Both the position numbers and the translations under genes were made by a program. Shown here one piece after another: positions 8,016 to 14,065 of a stretch of DNA of 20,405 nucleotides. The DNA is from CAZMCT01 sp964564785 (lineage in GTDB: Bacteria; Planctomycetota; Phycisphaerae; UBA1845; Fen-1342), in contig CAZMCT010000072.1 of assembly GCA_964564785.1 (NCBI GenBank), positions 1 to 20,405 on the forward strand. The letters run 5' to 3'. The notes beneath the pieces were generated by a model. That model did not search any database. It was not told where the DNA came from and worked only from the letters and a program-made list of their open reading frames with translations. The first letter of the stretch is position 1, and the number at the start of each line of letters is the position of its first letter.

Positions 8016-8070
8016 GCTCGGACCTGGCAGTCCCGGCGGCGGCCCGTGTGCCGCACTGGCGGCCGGCCGG

Positions 8071-8076
8071 TATGCT
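8071..8076 (+). promoter_or_regulatory. Predicted -10 element of lpxB, leaderless arrangement
   Basis: TATGCT (8071-8076) ends seven bases before the lpxB ATG at 8084, the distance expected between a -10 box and the transcript start. No Shine-Dalgarno can be seen before this ATG. The -35 region (around 8048-8053) is not convincing. Confidence 0.4.
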
Positions 8077-8083
8077 CTGAGTC

Positions 8084-9532
8084 ATGAACGCGACGCGGCG
8101 GGTCTTCATCTCGGTGTGCGAGGAATCGGCGGACCTGCACGCCGCCTCGCTGGTCCGGACGGCTCGCGAACAGGGCCAGCACTGGCAATTCTACGGCTTG
8201 ACCGGGCCGCGGTTGCGGGCGCTGGGCGTGGAGACGGTCTACGACTTCGCGTCGCACGCGGCGATGCTCGGGGGCGTTCTCGGCGTGCTCGGCCGCGCCG
8301 TCGAGGCGCTGCGAAGGATCGAGCAGGCGTGGCGCCGGCGGCGGCCGGACCTGGTGGTGCTGCTGGATTCCCCGGAACTGCACTTGAAGGTCGCCGCTCG
8401 GGCCCGGCGGCTGGGTATTCCGGTGCTGTATTACATCGCGCCGCAGACATGGGCGGCGCGCTCGTACCGCAATCGGCAGATCCGCCGCGACGTGCACGTG
8501 CTGGCATGCATTCTGCCGTTTGAAGAGGAGTATTTCGGCCGGGGGCGCGTCGGCGCTCCGCGAACGCCCCCGCGGGCCCGAAGCCCCCACGAGGAACCGC
8601 CCGATCGCTGCCCGCGCCCGGCCAGAGCGGGGGGTGGGTGGTCGGGCTTCCGCGCGGAGTACGTCGGCCATCCGCTCTTCGAGCAGCTCCGACGCGAGTC
8701 ACCGGCGGCCGGCACGGTCGAGTTCCTGCGGCGGCGCGCGGCCGGGCGGCCGATTGTGGCGCTACTGCCCGGCTCACGACGGCACGTGATCGACGCCCTG
8801 CTGCCGCGCCAGCTCGAGGTTGTGCGGCGATTGCGGGCGGCCGGGCACGACGTGTACGCGGCAATCTCATGTGTCTCGCAGGAGCGGCGGGAGCAAGTCC
8901 GCGAGCTGCTCGCGGCCGCAGGGGAGAACGCACTGCCGACACGGCAGTGGCAGACGGAGGCAGGTGAGAATGCACTGCCGACACGGCAGTGGCAGACGGA
9001 GGCAGGTGAGAATGCACTGCCGACGCGGCAGTGGCACAGGAATGCGCTTTGTGGCACCGCCGCCCCCGGCGGTGCTGTTCCCAGCCGAGGGCGGCTGGGC
9101 CAGACGGATGCCGGCATCGACGTCGTGGTGGCCGACAACGCCAGCCTGTTATCGGTCGCGGATCTGGTGCTAGTGGCGTCGGGCACGGCGACGCTGGAAG
9201 TCGCGTACCGCCGCAAGCCGATGGTCGTGATGTACGACGCGGGGCGGCTGATGGGGTTGGCGCACCGCGTCCTGGGTCGGCGGCTGGTCACGACGCCGCA
9301 TTTGTCGCTGGTGAACATCCTCGCCGGGGCGCGCGTGGTGCCCGAGTTCATGCCGGTCATCCGCGCCGTGGAGCCGATCGTGGCGGTCGCCGGGCAGCTC
9401 CTGGTCGATGAAACCTGGCGACGGCTGATGGTGAGTCAGCTCGACGCGCTCGTGCGGCCGCTGGAAGGTTCGCGGGCGAGCGAGCGGGTGTGCGGGCTGA
9501 TACACGAGGCGCTGGGCGCGAGGCGCGCGTAG
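8084..9532 (+). CDS. lpxB: Lipid-A-disaccharide synthase with two palindromic in-frame inserts
   Basis: A 482-residue GT-B glycosyltransferase that joins lipid X and UDP-diacylglucosamine in lipid A synthesis at the inner membrane face. Family features in order: VFISVCEESADLHAASLVR (a variant of the GETSGD start), LLDSPELHL (the catalytic-Asp loop), YYIAPQTWA, LPFEEEYF, EYVGHPLFEQL, ALLPGSRRHVI, ASGTATLEV and SLVNILAG. Typical LpxB is about 380 residues. The extra length lies in two places: about 32 residues after F151, before YVGHP at 192-196, and about 60 residues between about 281 and 341, where family members run straight through. Both inserts keep the frame, lack conservation and coincide with DNA palindromes. 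The core motifs on both sides are intact, so the enzyme may still fold, with the inserts as surface loops. The ATG follows a likely -10 box directly. Neighbours are unrelated to lipid A. Confidence 0.9.
   Translation: MNATRRVFISVCEESADLHAASLVRTAREQGQHWQFYGLTGPRLRALGVETVYDFASHAAMLGGVLGVLGRAVEALRRIEQAWRRRRPDLVVLLDSPELHLKVAARARRLGIPVLYYIAPQTWAARSYRNRQIRRDVHVLACILPFEEEYFGRGRVGAPRTPPRARSPHEEPPDRCPRPARAGGGWSGFRAEYVGHPLFEQLRRESPAAGTVEFLRRRAAGRPIVALLPGSRRHVIDALLPRQLEVVRRLRAAGHDVYAAISCVSQERREQVRELLAAAGENALPTRQWQTEAGENALPTRQWQTEAGENALPTRQWHRNALCGTAAPGGAVPSRGRLGQTDAGIDVVVADNASLLSVADLVLVASGTATLEVAYRRKPMVVMYDAGRLMGLAHRVLGRRLVTTPHLSLVNILAGARVVPEFMPVIRAVEPIVAVAGQLLVDETWRRLMVSQLDALVRPLEGSRASERVCGLIHEALGARRA
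8534..8582 (+). repeat. Hairpin-forming insert inside lpxB (first block)
   Basis: GGGGGCG (8541-8547) pairs with CGCCCCC (8565-8571); inside it CGG (8551-8553) pairs with CCG (8558-8560), and outside TTCGG (8534-8538) pairs with CCGAA (8578-8582). The hairpin starts where the extra Arg/Pro/Gly-rich segment of LpxB begins. The rest of that segment, to about 8655, is GC-rich with no further clear stem. Confidence 0.55.
8919..9036 (+). repeat. Three tandem 42-bp direct repeats, each with a palindrome, inside lpxB
   Basis: The unit repeats with a period of exactly 42 bases (palindromes at 8931-8949, 8973-8991, 9015-9033). Each holds CACTGCCG, a 3-base loop (ACA, or ACG in the third) and CGGCAGTG, a perfect 8-bp stem. 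Copies one and two differ at two bases near their left edge (GGGGAGAACG against GGTGAGAATG); the third copy diverges after the stem. Because 42 is a multiple of three, lpxB stays open and encodes AGENALPTRQWQTE in tandem. No spacer-like unique sequence lies between units. Confidence 0.9.
9054..9099 (+). repeat. Two further perfect hairpins inside lpxB, downstream of the 42-bp repeats
   Basis: GCACCGCCG (9054-9062), loop CCCC, CGGCGGTGC (9067-9075) is a perfect 9-bp stem. Four bases on, CCCAGCCG (9080-9087), loop AGGG, CGGCTGGG (9092-9099) is a perfect 8-bp stem. Both lie in the same non-conserved stretch of LpxB as the 42-bp repeats. Confidence 0.8.
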
Positions 9533-9744
9533 CCGGTTGAAAAAGGAGATAGGCGCAGCGGGAGTGGCTGTTAGGGCAGTCGTCATGCTGGGTTGGCGCG
9601 GAGCCGGGGGGCCGGGGGAGGGGAACCGCGGCGAGCACGCCCGCCACCTCTTCACCCGCGGCCTGCCAACTAGCGCCTTTCGTGCGCTGCGCCGCTAACA
9701 TACCGCGACTCGGTCGGCCATGACATGACCTGGAGGAATGCTCT
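9533..9744. other. Intergenic region between lpxB and aspS
   Basis: A 212-base gap with no convincing gene or terminator. It is G-rich around 9600-9630. TAACAT at 9696-9701 could be a -10 element for aspS but has no matching -35. The aspS ribosome site GGAGG is at 9732-9736. Confidence 0.4.
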
Positions 9745-11529
9745 GTGGCTCTGCCTTACAACCAGCGAAGCTGTTACTGCGGCGAGGTGACGCGCGACCA
9801 CGTCGGCCAGAGCGTCCTGCTCGTCGGTTGGGTGCACGTCCGGCGCGACCACGGCGGCATGGTGTTCATCGACCTGCGCGACCGGACGGGCCTGGTGCAG
9901 CTCAAGTTCAACCCCGAGACCGACCGGGCCGCGCACGAGCTGGCCGGGCGGCTGCGGAATGAGTACTGCATCGCGGTGCGCGGGACCGTCAGCGCCCGCC
10001 CGCCAGGGCTGATCAACCCGAAGATGAGAACCGGGGCGATCGAAATCGAGGTCCGAGAACTCGACATTCTCAGCCCCTCCGAGACGCCGGTTTTCGCGCT
10101 GGAGGACGAGATCGACACGGCGGAGGATACGCGACTGGAGTACCGTTTTCTCGACCTGCGGCGGCGACCGGTGCAACAGGCGCTGATCACGCGACACCGC
10201 ATCGTGAAGACGATCCGCGACTATTTCGACGCGCAGGGGTTCATCGAGGTCGAGACGCCGTTTCTGACCAAGAGCACGCCGGAGGGGGCCCGCGACTACC
10301 TTGTGCCGTCCCGCGTCAGCCCCGGCACGTTCTACGCGCTGCCCCAGTCGCCGCAGCTTTTCAAGCAACTGCTGATGATGAGCGGGTTCGACCGCTACGT
10401 GCAGATCGTCCGCTGCTTCCGCGACGAGGACCTGCGGGCCGACCGCCAGCCCGAGTTCACGCAGCTCGATCTGGAGATGTCGTTCGTGCAGCCCGACGAC
10501 GTCATGCGCATCGTCGAAGGCTGCCTGGCGGAGGTGATGCGGGTTGTGCACGGGGTCGAGATTCCCCGCCCCTTCCCGCGCCTGACGTACGAGCAGGCGA
10601 TGCGCGACTACGGCATCGACCGGCCGGACACCCGCTACGACCTGAAGATCAAGGACGTGACCGCGACGGCCGGACGGACCACGTTCGGCGTGTTCACCGA
10701 GGCGGTCGCACAGGGCGGCGTGGTGCGCTGCATCTGCGTGCCGGGCGGGGCGTCGATGACGCGCAAGGAGACCGACACGCTGACGGAAGACGTCAAGGGC
10801 ATCGGTGCGGGCGGGCTGCCGCTGGTCAAGGTGGGCGAGGAGGGCGGCCGGCTCGTGTTCCAGACCGGCAGCGCGAAGTTCTTCACGCCGGAGACGACGG
10901 CCGAGACGATCACGGCGACGGGCGCGCAAGCGGGCGACCTGATCCTCTTCGCGGCCGGGCCGGAGGCGGACGTGTGCCGGCAGTTGGCGTGGCTGCGGGA
11001 GACGGTGGCCCGGCGACGGAACCTGATCCCGGCGGGCAAGTGGAACTTCCTGTGGGTGGTCGAGTTCCCGATGTTCGAGTTTCATCCGGAGGACCAGCGC
11101 TGGTACGCGGTGCACCATCCGTTCACCAGCCCGCGCGACGAGGATCTCGACACGTTCGATCGCGAACCGGGAAAGGCGCGGGCCAAGGCGTATGACGTTG
11201 TGCTGAACGGCGTGGAGCTCGGCGGCGGCAGCGTGCGGATTCACCGCGGCGACGTGCAGCAGCGGGTGTTCAAGATGCTGGACATCTCGCCCGAGGACCA
11301 GGAGCTGAAGTTCGGGTTCCTGTTGCGGGCGCTGAAGTACGGCCCGCCGCCGCACGGCGGGATCGCACTCGGGATCGACCGCATGGTGATGTTGCTGACC
11401 GGCGCGCAAAGCCTGCGGGATGTGATCGCTTTTCCGAAGACCGCGCGAGCGACGGACCTGATGATGCGGGCACCGAGCGAGGTGGCGGCGGCGCAGCTCG
11501 AGGAGCTGGGGATCCGCATCGCGCGCTAG
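9745..11529 (+). CDS. aspS: Aspartyl-tRNA synthetase, bacterial type
   Basis: A 594-residue class II synthetase that charges tRNA with aspartate in the cytoplasm; bacterial AspRS are about 590 residues. The N-terminal OB-fold anticodon-binding domain (VLLVGWVHVRRDHGGMVFID) is followed by the catalytic domain with FLTKSTPEGARDYLVPSR, motif 2 (FRDEDLRADRQPEFTQLD, from residue 225), the bacterial GAD insertion (roughly 280-420) and motif 3 ending in GIDR (543-546). Whether it also charges tRNA-Asn cannot be told from this window. The start is GTG at 9745, eight bases after GGAGG (9732-9736); the out-of-frame ATG at 9738 is not used because its frame closes early. The sequence is complete and regular, with no sign of transfer or damage. 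Confidence 0.97.
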   Translation: MALPYNQRSCYCGEVTRDHVGQSVLLVGWVHVRRDHGGMVFIDLRDRTGLVQLKFNPETDRAAHELAGRLRNEYCIAVRGTVSARPPGLINPKMRTGAIEIEVRELDILSPSETPVFALEDEIDTAEDTRLEYRFLDLRRRPVQQALITRHRIVKTIRDYFDAQGFIEVETPFLTKSTPEGARDYLVPSRVSPGTFYALPQSPQLFKQLLMMSGFDRYVQIVRCFRDEDLRADRQPEFTQLDLEMSFVQPDDVMRIVEGCLAEVMRVVHGVEIPRPFPRLTYEQAMRDYGIDRPDTRYDLKIKDVTATAGRTTFGVFTEAVAQGGVVRCICVPGGASMTRKETDTLTEDVKGIGAGGLPLVKVGEEGGRLVFQTGSAKFFTPETTAETITATGAQAGDLILFAAGPEADVCRQLAWLRETVARRRNLIPAGKWNFLWVVEFPMFEFHPEDQRWYAVHHPFTSPRDEDLDTFDREPGKARAKAYDVVLNGVELGGGSVRIHRGDVQQRVFKMLDISPEDQELKFGFLLRALKYGPPPHGGIALGIDRMVMLLTGAQSLRDVIAFPKTARATDLMMRAPSEVAAAQLEELGIRIAR

Positions 11530-11567
11530 CCGGGCGCTGGTCGTTCCGGCGCACGACGCGGAGGAAT

Positions 11568-11639
11568 GTGGCCGCAAACGAGGAAACCCGCCCCGTCGGC
11601 AGCCTCATCGCGGCCGCGAGCAGATATCCCGTCGTGGGC
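11568..11639 (+). CDS. Possible start of an unidentified gene cut by the assembly gap
   Basis: GGAGG at 11560-11564 is followed by a GTG at 11568 opening a frame that reads MAANEETRPVGSLIAAASRY before it enters the Ns. An overlapping ATG at 11566 in another frame is equally close to the ribosome site. There is too little sequence to name a product, and after the gap no plus-strand frame continues convincingly. The GGAGG suggests a gene began here, but the call is weak. Confidence 0.2.
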
Positions 11640-11649
11640 NNNNNNNNNN
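11640..11649. other. Assembly gap (10 Ns)
   Basis: Ten consecutive Ns mark a scaffold join, so the true distance between aspS and the transporter gene is unknown. Directly to its right, CTGCGG (11651-11656) and CCGCAG (11663-11668) form a perfect 6-bp stem with a 6-base loop. Confidence 0.95.
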
Positions 11650-11722
11650 CCTGCGGCGACGTCCGCAGCGTGACCGCCCTGGGGACATTCTCACTCTGCG
11701 CCCGCGCGCCGTGCGCCCCGCG

Positions 11723-12445
11723 TCAGAGCCCCCAGACCATCGCCAGCCCGCAGAGCGTCAGCGAAGCCCCCGCGACGGCGTGCGAGTAGCGTGCCAGCCG
11801 CGGGGTGGAGAGCCGGGACAGCCCCGCGTAGCCGGCCAGCACCAGGGTCGTCATCGTCGCCAGCGTGGCGACCGAGAACACCGTTGCCACGAGCACCACG
11901 CTGCCCAGGCCGTGCTGGTCGAGGGCCGGGTACATCAGGATCGGGATCAGCGGCTCGCACGGGCCGAACACGAAGACTGTGAACAGCACCCACGGCGTCA
12001 TCTGGCCCGCAGGGTCGCGGCCGGGCGCCGTGTGGGGATGCGCATGCTCGTCGTGGTGCACGTGCGGGTGCCGGTGGAGCACGCCGTCGGCGTGTGCATG
12101 CAGGTGGGAGTGCGGCCGGTTGCGGATCGCCCGGCGAATGCCCCACACCATGTACACCAGCCCGAAGGCGAGCAGGAGCCAGGCGGCGAGGTCGCCGCGC
12201 GTGCCTTCGAACCACTCGAGGCTGCCGACGGCCATGCCGGCGGCGATGCCGATCAGTCCGAGGACGACCGAGCTGAGCACATGAGCCAGGCCGCACGCGA
12301 GGGTGACGAAGAGGGTCTTCGGCAGCGACCAACGGCCGACCTTGCTCATGGCCACGAAGGGCACGTAATGGTCGGGGCCGGTCAACGTGTGGAAGAAGCC
12401 GAGGAACGCCGCGGTGCCGAGCAGTCCGGTGAGCCAAGGTTGCAT
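11723..12445 (-). CDS. NicO/UreH-type nickel-cobalt transporter-like membrane protein with His-rich loop
   Basis: A 240-residue protein with about six membrane helices. HTLTGPDHYVPF (H19, D25, H26) gives the HX(4-5)DH metal signature of nickel/cobalt permeases in the first helix; a second helix has CGLAHVLSS (H55). After about residue 105 a soluble loop (112-138) holds twelve histidines in 27 residues, typical of NicO/RcnA-type proteins that bind Ni2+ or Co2+. The C-terminal half has FGPCEPLIPILMYPA (160-174) and three helices, as in the UreH/SafE group. Direction cannot be told: NiCoT and UreH types import, RcnA types export. The ATG at 12445 is preceded by a weak GAGG. The gene is divergent from the RND adaptor, 306 bases away, so a shared metal-stress role is possible. 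Confidence 0.78.
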   Translation of the reverse strand: MQPWLTGLLGTAAFLGFFHTLTGPDHYVPFVAMSKVGRWSLPKTLFVTLACGLAHVLSSVVLGLIGIAAGMAVGSLEWFEGTRGDLAAWLLLAFGLVYMVWGIRRAIRNRPHSHLHAHADGVLHRHPHVHHDEHAHPHTAPGRDPAGQMTPWVLFTVFVFGPCEPLIPILMYPALDQHGLGSVVLVATVFSVATLATMTTLVLAGYAGLSRLSTPRLARYSHAVAGASLTLCGLAMVWGL

Positions 12446-12751
12446 GCCGCGCCTCGCCGCAGGGTGGAGGGTCTACTACTAGTCTCGGCGGTTCTGGCGG
12501 CATGTTCAAGTCCGCAGTGAAACAGCGCGGAAGATGCGGGCGGAAGATGCCGCAGGTGGTCGAACACCGGCGTATTCTGCGATGGAAGGGGTCCGTGTGC
12601 ATCCGCGCGCGGCGACACGGGCCGCGGTTGAGTTGCGCGGCGACAACCAACGACCATGGATCCGGGCAGCGGTTGTCGCCTGGAGGGTACGGCTCTACAA
12701 TTCGATGCTTCCTCCGGGAGATGGCGCGCGGGCGGGCGTTTGGAACGTTGC
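12446..12751. other. Divergent regulatory region between the NicO-type and RND adaptor genes
   Basis: A 306-base gap with no protein-like frame. It holds the predicted RND promoter at 12673-12701 and an 11-base direct repeat, GCGGAAGATGC, at 12527-12537 and 12540-12550. A TTGAAC on the minus strand (12507-12502 region) has no good -10 at the right distance, so the NicO promoter is not located. Confidence 0.4.
12673..12701 (+). promoter_or_regulatory. Predicted sigma-70 promoter of the RND operon
   Basis: TTGTCG (12673-12678), a 17-base spacer and TACAAT (12696-12701) make the best consensus promoter in the window. Transcription would start near 12708, giving a leader of about 44 bases before the ATG at 12752. 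A weak ribosome site (TTTGGAACG) precedes that start. Confidence 0.62.
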
Positions 12752-14065
12752 ATGAGCCGATCGGCAAGACTGCTACAAGTTCTTTCGACGACGATATTTG
12801 CGATTTCCGCGGCGCCGAGCGGCGTGGCCCAGGGGCCGCCGCCGATGCCGGTGGTCGTCGCCCCCGTCCATAGCGGCGAGGCCCCGCCCGCGCTGCGATT
12901 GGTCGGAACCGTGCGACCTGAGCGGGCGGCCGTCGTCGCCACCGAGGTGTCGGGAATCGTGGCCGAATTCGCGGTCGAAGAGGGCCAACACCTGCGCGTG
13001 GGCGAGGTGATTTGCCGGCTCGAAGCGACGCTGGCGCGGCTTCGGGTCGGCGAGGCGGAGGCGGAGTTGGCGGGCAGGCAAGCGCAACTCGCGGAGCTGG
13101 AGAACGGGGAACGTCCGGAGGATGTGGCGCGGCTGAAGGCGCTGGTGGACGAGGCGGAGGCGGAGCTGCGGAAGACCGAGTTCGAGCGGCAGCGGGTGCG
13201 CGAGTTGTTCGAGCGTGGGCAGGGCAACGAGAAGGAACGGCACGACGCCGAGATGGACTGCCTGATGGCGGCCGGGCGGCTGGCGCAGGCGCGTGCACAA
13301 TACGAAAAGGCTCGGTCGGGAGCCCGCGCGGAGGCGGTGGCCCGGGCTCGGCAGGCGGTGCTGGCGCAGCAGGCGGCGCTCGACCGTCTGCGGCGTGACC
13401 TGGAGAAGACCGAGATCCGGGCCCCGTTCGCCGGAGCGGTGACCGTGAAGCGGACGGATGTGGGCGAATGGCTGGCCGTCGGCGGGGCGGTGTGCGAGAT
13501 GGTGGCGCTCGACACTGTGAAAGTGCGGGTCGATGTGCCCGAGGCCGCGGTCAGCTTTGCCCAGCCGGGTGCGCCCGCGACCGTCGAAATTGACGCGCTC
13601 GGCACCTCGCACACGGCCACGATCTCCCGCGTTATCCCGCAGGCGGCGCCCGCGGCGCGGACGTTTCCGGTCGAGATCGACCTGCCGAACGCGGACCACC
13701 GGTTGCTGCCGGGCATGTTCGTGTGGGCGTTCGTGCCCAGCGGTCCGCGGGCCGAGCGGCTGATGGTCAGCAAGGACGCCATCGTCGGACGCGGGACGAG
13801 CAAGCAGGTGTTCGTGCTGCGCCCGGGGCCGGAGGGTGCGAAGCTGGCCATTCCCACGCCGGTGACTACCGGACTGGAGCTGGGCGGCGAGGTCGAGATT
13901 CAGGGGGCGGGGCTGGCGGCCGGTGACTGGGTCGTCAGCCGGGCCAACGAGCGGCTGTACGGTCCGACACCGGTCATTCCGACGAATCTGCCCGCGGGGC
14001 CCGAGCGTGCGGGGGGCGGCGCAAGTGCGACGCGTCCGGCGGTCGCGGAGGCGGGGCGCCCGTGA
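12752..14065 (+). CDS. RND efflux periplasmic adaptor (membrane fusion protein, HlyD/AcrA type)
   Basis: A 437-residue exported protein that links an RND pump to an outer-membrane channel. A signal peptide covers about residues 1-26 (MSRSARLLQVLSTTIFAISA, cleavage near VAQ). The first half-lipoyl strand set (about 52-91, VSGIVAEFAVEEGQHLRVGE) is followed by a long alpha-helical hairpin (about 95-215), the second lipoyl half (IRAPFAGAVTVKRTDVGEWL), a beta-barrel and a membrane-proximal domain. There is no lipobox cysteine, so it is a soluble or signal-anchored adaptor. The tail is Pro/Ala/Gly-rich. The ATG at 12752 was chosen because it starts the signal peptide; upstream in-frame codons read as noncoding. 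The stop overlaps the next gene by four bases (GTGA), showing translational coupling. No outer-membrane channel gene lies nearby. Confidence 0.92.
   Translation: MSRSARLLQVLSTTIFAISAAPSGVAQGPPPMPVVVAPVHSGEAPPALRLVGTVRPERAAVVATEVSGIVAEFAVEEGQHLRVGEVICRLEATLARLRVGEAEAELAGRQAQLAELENGERPEDVARLKALVDEAEAELRKTEFERQRVRELFERGQGNEKERHDAEMDCLMAAGRLAQARAQYEKARSGARAEAVARARQAVLAQQAALDRLRRDLEKTEIRAPFAGAVTVKRTDVGEWLAVGGAVCEMVALDTVKVRVDVPEAAVSFAQPGAPATVEIDALGTSHTATISRVIPQAAPAARTFPVEIDLPNADHRLLPGMFVWAFVPSGPRAERLMVSKDAIVGRGTSKQVFVLRPGPEGAKLAIPTPVTTGLELGGEVEIQGAGLAAGDWVVSRANERLYGPTPVIPTNLPAGPERAGGGASATRPAVAEAGRP

Noticed and set aside
8919..9036. CRISPR array
   Set aside because: The units are contiguous with a 42-base period and no unique spacers, lie inside lpxB in frame, and no cas gene is near.
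8084..9532. lpxB as a pseudogene because of its inserts
   Set aside because: Both inserts keep the reading frame and every conserved motif on either side is present, so a working enzyme is more likely.
9670..11577. A 635-codon open frame on the minus strand opposite aspS
   Set aside because: Antisense shadow of aspS, with His/Arg/Leu-rich sequence and no domain or ribosome site.
12502..12751. Small plus-strand frames in the 306-base divergent gap
   Set aside because: They are Arg-rich, run out of frame into the adaptor gene, and have no ribosome site or similarity I can recognise.
11691..13857. Long overlapping minus-strand frames through the NicO gene and RND adaptor
   Set aside because: Their sequence is Pro/Arg/Ser-rich and crosses the divergent promoter region. 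The NicO and adaptor frames explain the same DNA with clear domains.
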